A stretch of 64,000 bases of DNA from Vermamoeba vermiformis (GCA_045837725.1 JBEWZL010000077.1:124001-188000); one strand, 5' to 3'; shown: positions 1 to 13,001, counted from the stretch's first letter. Made by a program: numbers and translations. Notes: a model not told the origin generated them from the sequence alone.

Positions 1-888
1 TATTTTATCTGAATTAATCGCGAGAGTTAGAGCACTGACTCCGTTTGGGGTTTGGAAGTTGATCCGACTTTGTTGCAGTCCCTGAGCGACTAATAATATT
101 GTTAATTATTTGAACAATAGCAATATTTATTAGGCCTAATTGATCGAGCATTATTTGCAAAAATACCTGAATTAAGATCCAAGCTGACCAACCCATCTAT
201 CACGGCCAATAAATAATTGATTAATGGCTCCGAAGTGACGCGCAATTGGAAATCCATGAGTTATTGTGCATTTTATGATTGCGAGGCACTAAATACGAAG
301 GAGAAAAATGCATTTTTATTTTCTTTACTAAATACAGACCACAACCAGTTCAATAATGATCCACCAAAGATTAAAATATATAAATACGCCAAAGTAAGTA
401 TATTCAGATTATTCTCAAGTAAACTAATAACTTAATTTCGTTAAAAACGAAAGATATTTTCACAAAGTACCGCCCAATTTATTAAATCATTAAACTCTGT
501 TCGGCCGTATAAATTTTGTTATATTTTTGCGAATACAATAATTATGTATTAGTTTAATTAATTTAATTAGTTTTTTAGGGCTCATGCTATTTTCTCGTGA
601 GCTACGATCTAATCACCTGCGCCGCAATCTTCAATGAAGAGGTTGCTCCGAACGCATATTGAGATATATTAGAGGCCTGGCAATTATAATATCCGTCATA
701 ACACGTGCCTAACTCAGCAAAAAGATTCGTTATTCACAACGCGAGAATTTCTCAACTTTTCTTTCCTGCTTTTAGTGCGCCAAAGGTCCATCAGTAAGGC
801 ACCACTAATTGGCCAACACGAGAAGTCTTACGTAAGACTGAAAAGTATCTTGGAGTGTCAAATCCGCGAGTCAATCAATTTTCCACCA
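1..888. other. Left-edge intergenic region, no gene seen
   Basis: AT-rich sequence with only short unsupported reading frames (up to 72 codons) that show no domain, no signal peptide and no join to a neighbour. It probably contains the promoter and 5' UTR of the F-box/ankyrin gene that begins at 889. No RNA gene or repeat was recognised. Confidence 0.6.
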
Positions 889-2532
889 ATGGTAAGCCTT
901 TAAGCTGCTCAATTATAACATAGTAACAATAGTTGAATATGAATTTCATACTGCCTATAATTATCATTACGCTTTCGTTTAATTAAAGGATCGGATCAGA
1001 TTCGAAATTTACTTTTGGATTTTTTTTGTTTCTTGTTAAACTGTTTGACTTAGTATTAACTATTTAATTTATAGCTGTCTAAACGCAAGCGCGAAATTAG
1101 TATTAAAGAGCAAAAGTCACGCAAGAGAAGAAAAGTTGTTGACTCTTCTCCTCGCTTGGATCCAGGCATTTTCGGAGAACTGCCGCTAGAAATAGTCGTC
1201 AATCATATCATGCCTTATATAGCCATTGATTGGTTATACGTATCAAAAGCATGGCACGATCTCGCATTTCAGAGTTTGCGCTCAGATCCAAGCACCGAGT
1301 TGTCAGATTCGACCTTTGTTGACGCGGCACGTTGCGGATCTATTCGCGGTCTCGAGCTTCATACTCAACACGCCGACGAGATCGACATTAAAATGCAGAC
1401 TTATGATATGGCCATGACTGTGGCTATCGAGAAAGGTCATATGAAGGTGGTGGAGTACCTCATCGAAGAATTGTTTCTGGATGTGCACTATGACTACTTG
1501 ACGACAGCGACAGGCGAGGGCCAGCACCGCATATTGAAGTACTTCTTGGATTGGCTCGACAACGACGAGATCTACGTCAGCTACAACGACGAATACGTTT
1601 CCATGTTTGACACCGAGATCCGCATGAAAGCATCGGTCTTGATGCCTCTCGCGATCATGCACGGACATTTAAAAGCATTCAAAGTGCTGTTCAAAAAGCT
1701 ATCCGACACCGCTGAAGGCCGAAGAGACGCGACTTACGCAGCGACCAAGTACAACCAGTACAAAATATTGAAGTACTTGGCCCGTCACAATTTCCTTGAC
1801 GCGAGCAATTCGTTCTTCTATTGGGTGTTCACTGAAAATGTCGAGAAAGGCCAAACGAAGATAGTTCAACTCCTGCTGAAGCATATTAATGTGCAAAGCG
1901 ATATATTAGTCAAAGCGATTAATAAGAATCAATTGGAGATGGTCAAAGTACTCTTGGCGGATCCAAAAATAGATCCGTGCTACAACCAAAACGAACCTCT
2001 ACGAACTGCTGTTATCACTGGTAACCTCAAAATATCAAAGATATTAATCGAAGATCCACGCGTCAAAGTCTGCGGCCAAAACAGGCACATGCTGATCCGA
2101 CTTGCGGTCTCAAAGTGTTCAGTGAAAATGGTCAAACTTATTCTACAATTCCCAGAAGTCGATCCAGCAGGCGTAGTCGAAGATCCAACGATAACAAACG
2201 CGAAAAAACTGACAGTCAATCCTACGACATTTGACATCGCCGTTAGCAAAGGCTCACTTGAGATCATTCAACTATTGTTGGCAGACGAACGAACAAACTC
2301 GCAGTATTATACAGGCTACACTATCGCCATCGCCCTTCGCATGAACAAATTTGATATTGCACGGACACTACTGAACGATGAAAAAACGACCGTGATTGAC
2401 GCATCGCACTACAATATCATCGTCAAATTGGCCGTGAAAAAACAACTGTTGGACATTGTCACAAAAGTCAGTAACTTACGAAGACAAAAACTGAGTCCAA
2501 AGAACAACTTAATAAAGAACAAATCAAAATGA
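889..2532 (+). CDS. F-box-like/ankyrin-repeat protein with basic N-terminus
   Basis: Two exons, 889-891 and 1075-2532, give 486 residues. The first coding exon is only the ATG; the intron 892-1074 starts gtaag, has a branch-like tattaac and ends atag. The joined frame opens with a Lys/Arg-rich stretch (residues 2-22, SKRKR and RKRRK) that looks like a nuclear localisation signal. Next comes an F-box-like motif near residues 32-65 (LPLEIV, then WLYVSKAWHDLAF). The rest is degenerate ankyrin repeats (recurring GHLKAFKVLFKK, NQLEMVKVLLADP, GNLKISKILIEDP). F-box/ankyrin proteins usually serve as substrate adaptors of SCF ubiquitin ligases; the substrate is unknown. The neighbour ends tail to tail 105 bp away. 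The ankyrin call is strong and the F-box call moderate. Confidence 0.85.
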
Positions 2533-2637
2533 ATTCTTTTACAACGAATTTTCACGTGTCATTCGCAATGTCAAACTAATTCGGTCATAAACATTTGATG
2601 AGAAATTGAAGTTTATTGCCAATGAATCAGTTCGGAT

Positions 2638-4197
2638 TTAGAAGAATGAAAATGCAAGCATGACCGAAAACGTTGAAACAGCGAACGACAACACGCTAGA
2701 AGAGCTCGTAGTAGGCACGTTAGCATCGATCGCTTTTGGTGCTGCAACGGCTACTGGAACTGTAGTCATCGGGCACAAAGTAGATGCAGTGCAAGTGGTG
2801 CTTTGACTGCCCTTAGTGAAGGTATATTGGACCTCCATCTTGTTGTCAACGACCATACTCAGTCCTGTCACTGCAGCAGATACGGCCCTGCATCCGTCAT
2901 TGATAGTGTATAAGCTACTCATATCAAGAGTAGAGCAGTTAGTAGGTGTCAAGTCGTTGCACGTGACATCGATCGGATCCGCTAGACATACAAGCGCTGA
3001 ATGAATGACGCATCGAAAGCTTTGCAAGTCACAGCCCACAGTCACCAAGTAGTCGTCAACTAGAGTAACTCCAAGCCCGAAAAGTCCATTGCGGTTGGAA
3101 TACAGAGCCGTTGTTGGTTCCCAAAGACCAGAAGAATTTCGTGTCAAAGCAAAGATCTTGCCAGCAAGGGCAGCATTTGCAATAGACGAGCCATCACCAG
3201 GCGCAGATATCCAGAGAGTATGTTGATTAGAAAATGCGAAGCTAATTCCGAGATAGGCTTTCGGATCGAGGCCCAGATCCGCTCCTTCGTAGTCTTGTTG
3301 ACGCCACTCGCCGTTGACTTTCGTGAAGATAATCAAATGACCAATGCCTGCATTGCCAAGTTGATTTGAACCGACAACAACAGTATCATTGCCATTATAA
3401 GCAGCCACATTGAAGTACGATGAGTTCTGCAAAGTGAACGTCTCGATCAGTTTCCAAGACAGATCTGCTTGACGTTCAAACACGCCAAGAGTCACTTCGC
3501 TAGATCCTTCGGTAGCATTGATGCCAAAGAAATAGTTGCCGTTGAAAGCTGAAGTCGGATTAATTCGCGAAGGATTGACGTTGTATTTGGCTGTCTCAAA
3601 TCCGTTCAGAGAAGTGGTCGAGATGACATTCCAAGTGCCATTAACGTCATACTGGAAGGTTACCAAAGCACCCTCTGCTGGATCTACGCCAACAAGTGTT
3701 CCATCGTCGAAAAAGTGACAGTTGAAAAAATCCGCTGGATGTAGGTCAAGTTGACCAGCGAATTTCCTTCCACCGTTAATACCATGAAACCTTCGGTAAA
3801 GAAGCCAACATTTTTTCCATTTGTGATGGGGAATGCCGCAGATGAAGGAATAGTGACGTTATCTACCAACTGAAAAAATCCTTGCGGATCTCGTCGGCGG
3901 ATGAGGTAAGTGAGACCATTATCAATAGCGTTATGGATTAATAGATCTCCATGCGCTGCAACAGGAAAATTAAGCCAAAATGCTGTCGGATTTATCACGA
4001 ATGCTTCAGACTGAGCCTCAAGCAAATATGACTACGCAAACTAAGGTTAGCAAATACGCTATAAGCGTTTTTAAGTATAATTAATCGGCTTGATTCAGTT
4101 TGTAGCGAGATCTGGCGTATTCATGACTTACATCTCGGGCTTGGGTAGCAGCAAGAATTGAAGCAATAACGAGAATAGGAGCAAGGAGTTGCTTCAT
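2638..4197 (-). CDS. Secreted, probably GPI-anchored glycoprotein (one apparent frameshift)
   Basis: Exon 1 is 4197-4132 and exon 2 is 4031-2638, with intron 4131-4032 (gtaagt donor, gctaac branch, tag acceptor). The start gives a clean signal peptide (MKQLLAPILVIASILAATQA). The body has many Asn-X-Ser/Thr sites and repeated beta-rich units ending in aromatic/Gly residues, which might form a beta-propeller, but no family is certain. The C-terminus is Ser-rich and then hydrophobic with no tail, as in GPI-anchored proteins. The reading frame shifts once inside exon 2. One extra T in the A5 run at 3710-3714 (T5 on the coding strand) would restore a continuous 486-residue protein, reading TVTFFDDGTLVG across the join. 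This may be an assembly error or a real lesion. The function is unknown. Confidence 0.7.
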
Positions 4198-4643
4198 GTT
4201 GTTTTCGACACTAAAGATAAAAATAAATAAGGTTAAACTCGTTTTTTCGCTTTTTTACCAGTGCAATTCCCAATCGTTGCGGCACCTGTCACTTCGCTCG
4301 ATTGTAAAATCACGATTGGTGCTTAAACTTGACATTACATGATACTGATGCTTGGATTACTCGTACTTGATACGACCATTCAATTTTGAAGTTACATCGC
4401 CAAAGTGCAAGTGATCTCGATTTGAAGCTCCCTGCGGAGAATTCGAATCTCGAATTAGCTTCTCGATAAATGAACTGCAGCAGAGATTTTTAGCTAATCA
4501 ATTTATGATCACGTTTGACCAAAAACCGATCCACTCGTGGATGCGCTGACCAAAGACTGCAAGAAACATAATCAACAATTGCAATCAGAATAATTTGTAT
4601 TATAATGATGAAGCAATATACCTTTATTGTTAGCGTAGTGCGA
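4198..4643. other. Intergenic region between two minus-strand genes
   Basis: The upstream region of the secreted glycoprotein and the 3' flank of the F-box membrane protein. It is AT-rich, with no supported reading frame, RNA gene or repeat. Confidence 0.55.
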
Positions 4644-5855
4644 CTATTTGCCCTTAATCAGCCACAAGATCCCAGCGAGAGTGATTCCAACGGCCAAGAA
4701 AAAGTTTCTTCTGTACGAAATCTTTGGCAAACTTCTATTGAACATTATACCATCATATAGAGTGTACATTAGGCACGCCAGACTATACGCTGTCGCTGGA
4801 AAGAAGATCGCGGACACGATCGCGGTCAAACCAGCCCCGGCTGTCGCTCTATCGTTGCTAATGTATCTAAATGGCTCTGCAACCATTAATATTATTACCA
4901 TAAATGGTAATATCATCGCTAAAACTCCGTAATGGAACCCTGCAAGCACTGCAAATAAGACCACTCGAAATAGTACGCCACGGTAGTTTTTGAAATTAAC
5001 CTCGAGTGGGTGACTTGCTTCCAACATTAATATGGGCATTAATAATGCAAATGGATCAGTTCTCCACTCGACAATATTGATCTGCAGCAGATTTGACCAA
5101 GTAAACTCGCCGGATGTAAATTTGTTCAACAAGTAATCCAAGAACGGTGCCAAAAATATTGCCTATTGAAAATAATAATATTAATTAAGTATAATATAGG
5201 CCTATAACACGTACTCTAAGGACACCCATTAAAGGCTCCATCCGCTGCACATTTTCAAAATTCCATATAACTCGCTTCATAGCTCGTCCATTCGTAAGAT
5301 AGTATTTAAACCACTTAGGTTCTCGAATAAGCTGCATAATGAACTTGAAGACGGTCTCTGGAGCTTTCAAAGAGTTGTTCTCTAGCCAAGGTCCGTAGAT
5401 CGGCTTTGGTTCGTTCAAAGAGAGCCATAACTTCGCTTCTTCCGATCTACGCTTCATAAAGAAACATAATTTAGGTGTGATTAATACTTGGGTAGGGTTG
5501 ACGCGCTGAGCTGGCGAGATCCTCCTCGCATACATTTTCTCTACCAATTGACAAGCTGCTTTATCCACCAAAGCTACATTTAATATGTCCTTTGTATCAA
5601 AGTGAGTTGATAGATATTTTTCTACAATAATTAGCCATAGTTCTTGTGGTAAATCCGCAACGTTGTCAGATCTGAATTCCAAAAAAAATCAGGTTTAACT
5701 TCTATTCACGTGGCTTCTTTTGTACAAAAATTAATGTCGTACATATTTAGCCTCGGACTTCGTTTGTATTTCCGTAAGCGTTTCCAGATGAAACAACCGA
5801 CTGCATAGAGACTGATGACCGAGCTTGTGGCTAAGGTAATACGAATATTATTCAT
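4644..5855 (-). CDS. Membrane-anchored F-box protein
   Basis: Three exons, 5855-5743, 5671-5215 and 5162-4644, give 362 residues. Both donors are gtacg-type. Residues about 5-22 form one hydrophobic helix followed by a basic stretch (WKRLRKYKR). An F-box-like motif follows at about residues 45-90 (LPQELWLIIVEKYL, then DILNVALVDKAACQLV). After a soluble segment, the C-terminal 170 residues hold three to four hydrophobic helices (RVVLFAVLAGFHYGVLAMIL, MVIILMV, IVSAIFFPATAYSLACLMY and FFLAVGITLAGILWLI). F-box proteins bind Skp1 and recruit substrates to SCF ubiquitin ligases; one embedded in a membrane would presumably act on membrane proteins or in ER-associated degradation, which is inference. 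No known multi-pass F-box family was recognised. Confidence 0.75.
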
Positions 5856-6048
5856 TGGATTACTTCTGATTGATCATAATATTAAAGATTTTGGGTTGTG
5901 CTGTTTACTTTTAGCTCCTATTGAAATGTCGACGTGACAAAGATAATCAAACAGATTATAATTGCGGAACAACTGCAGGAGTAGTGGACATTTTATCCAA
6001 CCGAAATACGCAGGCACACAAGATTTGGAGTTCAACTTCAAGATCGAT

Positions 6049-9000
6049 TTACAGCAAGAACAATCCAAAAAAGACTGTCATAGCGACAACAAACAATGAG
6101 CTGGATAACGAGACGGTCGCTGAGACAGGGTCGCTGTCAGGCTTTGATGAAGTGACCGGTGTTTGTTGCTGTTGTTGTGGAGGCTGTACCGACGAAGGCG
6201 TGGGACCAGCGATCTGGACTTGGGCGGTGAACTGCGAGCCTTGATTGGACAAAGAGCCTGCCAGCACCATTCTCTTCTTGAACGCAACTGGAGCGGTGGA
6301 ATTCGACGTTGCGTTGGGAGTTGAAGGGCCAACAGGGACTACAGGAGCAACAGGCGTGACCGAGCTTGAGCCGTTAGTCACAAACCACTCGACGTCCACA
6401 ACAGCAACAAAGTTGTAAACGCCGTTTTGACCTTGGTACAACTTGAACAAAGTGCTGTTGTCGCCCGAGTTGGGTGTGCTGACGCTAATGTCAAGGCCGA
6501 ACCACGCTTGCGAGGGACCTGATGAACCAGTGCTGAAGTTGTTGGCAATGGCAACGTTGGTAAGACTCGTATTGTAGTACAAATATTGGTAGTTGACATT
6601 TGGGCCGTAATAGTACACAGACTCGACTGACACTTTTGACAGGCTGACACGAGACGAGAACGCGCTGATCAAAAAGTAAGCGGATCTGATGCAAAACTGT
6701 TAGTCCGGGGCTTCACATTTTAAAGTAAATTGTATGTACGTACTGTCCAGGATAGAACGCCAGAGCGTAGTTTGAGAAAGTTGGATCGGTGAAAGCTTGA
6801 ATGTAACCGTTGAGATCAATGTCCACTGACACTTCGCCGCACAAGCTTTGAGACACGATGCGCGACTCGATGTAGACTTGAGTACCGTTCTTGGCCTCCT
6901 CAGGACAACCTTGCTCGCTTCTGCAGCCAAGCGAAACTACCATGCGATAGACACCAGAGATTGAGCAGGTGGTGGTGTTGACGTGAATTTCAAGGCGCTG
7001 AACGCAAGGACCAACGCCTGTACAGTTGACATTTACGACTTCAATCCACGCGTCAACTCCGTAAGGCAAATCAACGAGTTGCACGGTCTCGATCTGCAAC
7101 GGGAATTGCACGGCAGACACGTACTGGAGGTTACCAGATTGAGACTCAGTGCTCACCGTTTGACCAACAAAAGCAGCGTCAATAGCGAGGCTGGGAGGGC
7201 CAAAGACTTGGACGTAAGATTGAATCTTGCAATACGTTAGTATTTCCATGTTAGATGCGCAAATGAACACCTACAGCGAGGGTCTTGGGCATACGAATGG
7301 CAATAGGCATCGGAGTATCAATAACTCGATCGTAAGACGAGCCAGCAACAGTGACACGATCAATTTGTTTCACGTGAACAGTGCCTCGGTAAACGTCTTC
7401 GGTTGATGACGAGGTCTTGGTGAAACCGCACTCAGTGTAAGGAATTGTAACGTCAATTCTGTCCTCGCAGCCCCAGTTGTACTTTTGGTAGTATTGAGGA
7501 CTATTGATGAAACTGCATTGAGAGTTAGGAAGTTCAATGAGCGTGCGACGATTGGGAACCATCTGCGACAAGACGGTGAAGGTCAATTGATTGCCATAGA
7601 CATAATTCCAGGTCATGTATGGCACGTAGTCGTTACTAAGACTGTCGGTCTGATTCACAAAGCAGTAGAGAGGTGAACTAACGCTGCATTTGTAATGCGA
7701 GTTGTTATCCGTGGCATAACTGAGGGCGTTAGCCGATTGATCTGAATGTTGCAATAATGCACAACATACCCAGAGAAGCAGTTGCAAACGCCGTTGCTCT
7801 CGACATAGCCGTTAACGCAGACAGGTTGAATGACTCCAGGCAAGGTCTGAGTGTCGACATAGGCAAAGTAATTGCCATACATTTCCAAGAAATAAACTGT
7901 TGTAGCAGTTCCGTTGGGCATAAAGAAATCGTCAGATCGAACTACCCAACGTTAGTAAAGAAAAATAATACTACCAGAACAGGCTCTTACTTGTGGAATT
8001 TCCAAAGTTGGACTCTGCGTACGCCCAACCACCATTATTTTCTTGGTATGGAATGTTAGACGCGAAAACGGTGCTCCATGACATTCCTCGAGCGTTCTCG
8101 CCTAATGTTACTGTAGCAACGCCATCAAAGGGGACTAAAATAATAAAAAATTAATGTCGCAACCTACTTTGAATTGAAGTCCTTACTGTAAAATACGAAG
8201 CGGAGGTAGCTTAAGCTGGGATCATAAGTCGAAGGGAAGTCATCAATGGCAAAAAAGTAGCCTCTAAAGTCGTCGGCCAAAAACGTGAGGCTTCTGTCAG
8301 CAGAAATAGCCACATTATTGATAGTACTCTGAAGTTCATTCCACATAGTGTAGAGTTCAAAGGTGTAAACTCCGTTACCCGAGAACAGATTCTGGTAACC
8401 ACTAACTGAAGAACCACTGACGTTGTATCTCGAATAGTCGCTCAAATATATCGCCGACAATGTATAGGGCAGATACGCGGAAAATCCGCTGATGAATCTA
8501 AATCTGGGCCAGCCATACGAAGGAGTTGAGTGGGGAGGGGACACCGGCGCAGACGTTGGTGGTACCGACACTGGTGCCGCAATGGGTGCTTCGTTGAAGT
8601 TCAGCCAGTTGTTTTGCACCACATTGTAACCAAATCCAAACGGAGTTCCAATATCTCCGCGAATATAGATGACTGTAGTATTATCCAGGTAGACCCCGAT
8701 TGTATCTAATTGAGCGTTAATTCGTGCGACAGGCTTGCTAAGACTTACTATTGAACACAGGAGTACTAACGGTAAAATAAACGTATCCGGGGTAACCAAT
8801 ATCAACGAAACCAGTGTGGCTGCCGTAGGGGATGGAAAAATTGAATCTGGAAGAAGTAACCGTCAAGTTGCCACCATAAGTCGCAGCTAACAGGAAGAGG
8901 TGTCAGAAAAGAATGCTCGGTGAACTCCGATCAATTCCTGTAATTACCTGCGATGTTAACGATTTTCAAGTAGGGGCTGGCAGAAGGACCAACTTCGTCG

Positions 9001-9413
9001 AAGACCCATAGTTCCGATGGCACGTCCGCCGTTGGTGCAATATTGTCTGATCTGGCAATGTAAACTAGGGTGTAGCTTTGTCCATCAAGCGGGTTCAATC
9101 CAGATGCGGCCAAGTAATCAATTGGAATTGATATATTATCTACGTCGTAAGCATAAATGCTACTGTAGTCATACAGAGGGAACAAAGCATTCGGCAGATC
9201 AACGTAATTCGAAACTGGGATGTCGGTGCCAAAAGTATCAGGGAATCCTCCCATCACGGCCATCGAAGATATATTATTTCTGAGATACACATCCGTCGTC
9301 ACATCTACCATTTGACCATAATAGCGAGCGTTCATGAGTCGGATTTGAGATCGACCATAAACCGTAACGCCAAAAATAACGCAAAATAAGAGCGTTAATA
9401 GTTTGCGTTGCAT
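6049..9413 (-). CDS. Secreted DUF4397-like/EGF-like protein, paralogue 1
   Basis: Eight exons (9413-8948, 8886-8749, 8705-8187, 8134-7991, 7941-7770, 7719-7275, 7225-6744, 6685-6049) give exactly 1000 residues. A signal peptide (MQRKLLTLLFCVIFGVTVYG) is followed by SQIRLMNARYYG, a start typical of DUF4397-type beta domains, and a second similar unit follows. An EGF-like motif lies near residues 462-480 (CVNGYVE, then CNCFSGY). Then come two Cys-containing beta-rich regions with many N-glycosylation sites, a Pro/Thr/Gln-rich stalk and a C-terminal hydrophobic segment with no tail, suggesting a GPI anchor. The next gene upstream is a full-length paralogue with the same exon count and intron phases (1,1,1,1,2,0,2). 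A role in adhesion or the cell surface is inference. DUF4397 is a resemblance, not a proven match. Confidence 0.85.
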
Positions 9414-9675
9414 TTTCCTGTCGTGCTGTCGCTATTGTTGTTGAATCGAACTAAAACAAAACGAAATCAGAACAGAAGAATTGGTGACAGATGTCAAAAA
9501 TAATACCGGCCAATAGAAACCGTCGTCGGCGAGAATTCGGTTGTTTATAAATATTTCACGTGCGCGGTCTCCCATCAATCCCATCAGCTGTCCTCACAAA
9601 AAGTGCAACAACAAGTATCAGTTTAATGCAGAAATAACGTACGTACAATCATTCATTAGTCCGCATCCAGATCGA

Positions 9676-12600
9676 TTAGATCTGCAACGTAAGCAAGAAA
9701 GCAACACAAGCTATGCAGACAGAGAATAGACCCGCAAAACTAGTGCCTGCAGATACCGTTCCTTTGTCAGTGGAATCAGGTTGAACAGAAGAAGTACCAG
9801 TGATCTGTACTTCAGCGTTTAACTGCGAGCCTTGCGACAGTGTGCCTTGAAGTGCCACTCTCTTCTTGAATTGGTAGGGATAGGTGGAGTTGTACGATGG
9901 TAAGGGTGACGGTAAGGTTATAGGTGCGTTCGCGGTCGGAGTGCCGTCCAACATCCACTCGACTTCAACGATAGCGGTAAAAGAGTATACACCACTCTGA
10001 CCATTGTCCAGTTTAAACATCGTGTCTTCATATGAAGCCAGCTTGCTAACGGTAACGTCGAAACTGAACCACAACTGAGAACTCGAGAGTTGTCCCCAAG
10101 TGAAGTTGTTGTGTGCGGCACGAGAAGAGACATTTCCACCATTGGTCAACAGGAAGTGACCAGCAATATTAGGGCCTTGGTAGTAAACTTGTTCGAGTGT
10201 CACGTGAGAGATGACAACTTGGGGTGAATTGGTGTTGACCAAAAAGTAGGCAGGTCTGTACACTGTTGTGTTAGTTCTGCATTCTTGCCACACGACGCCT
10301 TGTCAACACTTACTGTCCGGGGCCAAAAGACAAGGATTGGCTATTGAAAGAAAGACTGTCGTATGCTCTCAATGAGCCTTGAAGACCAACGTCTACTGAA
10401 GCATCACCACAGGACCGTTGTGCGACTATAGTGGAAGTAATGGTGGCTTTAACAGGTGCTTCTTGAACATCTGTAGGACAGTTCGTTTGGTTGCGACAGC
10501 CAATCGACACGTCGATGCTATAGTAACCCGAGATCTCGCAATTGCCGATTTTGAGGTCAATGACTAAGTACTGCAAGCAATAGTTCGAGGTGCAGTTCGT
10601 GCTTGAAAAGCGCAAGGTAGCATTCACTCCGTAAGGGCGCTGTTGCACCTGAGCACTTTCAACGATGAACTGAGCTGGGACGGAAGTAGCATAGACCAGT
10701 TGAGCAGTTTGAGTGGCAGTATCAACTCTTTGACTAACAAGGGCTGCAGTGAGAGGCACGGTGTACACGGGAGCTGCAATGACCTCAACGCTCGATTCAA
10801 TCTATCCACTGTTAGTCGAGCCTAAGAAAACAAGCTAGAACTTACCGCAATGTTCTTAGGCAAGCGAATGAGAAGGGTGAAGGGCGTGTCGATAACGCGT
10901 TCAATGGTGTTGTCATTAACCCGAACGGATTCAATGTGCTTTACGTGCATCTCAGCTCGGTAGACGTCTTCGTTGGGATTGGAAGTCTTAGTGAAGCCAC
11001 AAGTAGTGAACGGAATCAGCACGTCAAATTGATCGGCGCAACCACCAACACTCTTGATGTAAGAACTTGGATTGTTGATCAAGTTGCACGAAGGGTTTGG
11101 AAACTCGATGAGCGTACGTCTGCCAGGGAAGAACGCAGAATAGACACTGAAACCCAGGTTGCTTCGAGTGACGTACAAGTTATAAAGAGATGGAACGGCT
11201 CCGGTGTCGGTAGAAGACGATGTTGCGTTTGCAGATGGACACCAGTAAGGAGGTGACATGGAGCACTTGACATTGGGATAGTTGTAGTCATTAGCGAAAC
11301 TAGTCGAAGTACGTTAGTTCGTTAGACCTCGCGTCATGGGATAGATCTCGCGTTACCCTGAGTAACAGTTGCAATAGCCAGTGGTCTCGACATAGCCGTT
11401 AGCGCAAACAGGGCCCTGAGAAGTTGGTGGCGGCAATTCAGTTTCGTCATCAATCCAATAAAATGTATCCCAACTACCAACACGACCAAGTACGTAGTAG
11501 GTAGTCAGTGTATCAGGTTGGCCTCGTGGCAACGAACCTACACAGCACGTTAAACCATGCCTGAATTAAATGTATTTATGACTCCCTTACTGCTGCCAAA
11601 GTATTCGCTGGAACTGATATCCGAAATATTTCCAGCTACAACATCGAAGTACGAGCCGAAAGTCACTTGAGTGCCGAAATACCACTCGCCATCCACGTAA
11701 ACTGTCAAAGTATCTCCCTGTCCTTTTCGGAAGAGTTAGAATATTGACTACTAGTAAAGCCTTGGTACTTACTTGTATTTACAACACGATACTTGGAAAA
11801 CTCGGGGTTTTCAGGGTAGGTCGCTCGGGCTGGAGCTTCGTCAAGGTAAAGCAGATGATAGGTTCCGTTGATAGAGTTGTAAAACACTAACGAGGATTGA
11901 GAGTTGCTTGGCAGCACCAATGTGGTGTAGACATTAAATCCATCAACAACGAATGTGATCGGAACGTTGCTCGGAACAGTGAGGTATTCCCCGAAAATGT
12001 TGTCATAGGGAAACAAGGAAGACGTAGCTGTGCTGTTGGTAATGACGTACTGATAGTTCATGGTGTGCATGACAGCAGGGACACGGATATCGGGGAAAAA
12101 AGCGCCATTGATGAGACGAATGCGTGCCGTTTGTGGTGCGCTTGTTGGAGTGACAGGAGCAACGGGGCTATTTACAGGAGGATTGACGACAAGAGTGAAA
12201 GGGACAACGTATGTGCTCCAAGTTAAATCAGAACCATTAGTGCCACGGAGGTAGAGGAATGTTGTGGCGTCTCGTTGCAACGTCACGTTGACTTGAGCTG
12301 GAGTTTGGTGTTAGTCAACGCGGAGGAACAAAGATTAATAGACATACAGTAAGAGTTGAGGTAGTCGAACTCTCCCCAAACCAAGACACTGGACACATCA
12401 TATACCAGGAAATTTGAGGACGTGCCAAAGGCGACGTTTGCATAAGCAAAGCTTGTTCCGTCAAAGATTTCAATAGAGAACGAGGAGTAAGACGAAGAAT
12501 CTATTCCAAGAAATAAAAACATTAATAATTAGTAGAAATTATTAGCGGAACAACACGGTGCGTACCAACAACGTTGATGATCTTGAGCGCTGCTTTGCCC

Positions 12601-13001
12601 GCAAGTAATGATGCATTAGAGGGTCGTTCTTCAACGCTAAACAGCTTCAAGGGCACATCGGATCCCGCAGCAACAAAAGTATAGCTCTGATTGTCGGCCA
12701 GCGTTGCATTTACAAACGCGCTATCCGTGTTAGTAACGACATCGTGAACGTAGAACGTGACGAGTTGGTTGAAAGGCAGGCCAGGCTGGGGTAACGACTG
12801 ATAAGGGCTGAGGGGCAATGCGTCTCCAGAAGCCATGTTCGTGGTTAGCGTCCCATTAATAGGACCGTTGGGCTGAGCGGCTAAGCCAAGGTACGAGTAT
12901 GTCTTCAGTTGGGTGTTTGCGAACCTAATTTGAGACGATCCGTGAACAGCAACGATGCCAAGTAGCAATAAGCCAAACAACGCGTGTTTTAGTCGCGCCA
13001 T
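9676..13001 (-). CDS. Secreted DUF4397-like/EGF-like protein, paralogue 2
   Basis: Eight exons (13001-12566, 12500-12348, 12297-11773, 11722-11591, 11537-11357, 11299-10846, 10801-10314, 10255-9676) give 982 residues. A signal peptide (MARLKHALFGLLLLGIVAVHG) leads into SSQIRFANTQ and a DUF4397-like unit; a second unit starts ARIRLINGAFFPD. The EGF-like motif reads CANGYVE, then CNCYSG. The Cys-rich regions match the downstream gene in order, for example TLIEFPNPSCNLINNPS against TLIELPNSQCSFINSPQ. It ends in a hydrophobic tail after a short Ser/Thr stalk. Exon 4 uses the acceptor at 11723, which keeps the frame. The intron phases equal those of its paralogue 262 bp downstream, so the pair arose by tandem duplication of a complete gene. 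The divergence suggests an old event. Confidence 0.85.

Noticed and set aside
5921-6244. Cys-rich plus-strand frame with a CCCCCGG-like run
   Set aside because: It is the complement of the Gln-rich stalk (CAA repeats) of the minus-strand secreted protein, not a separate gene.
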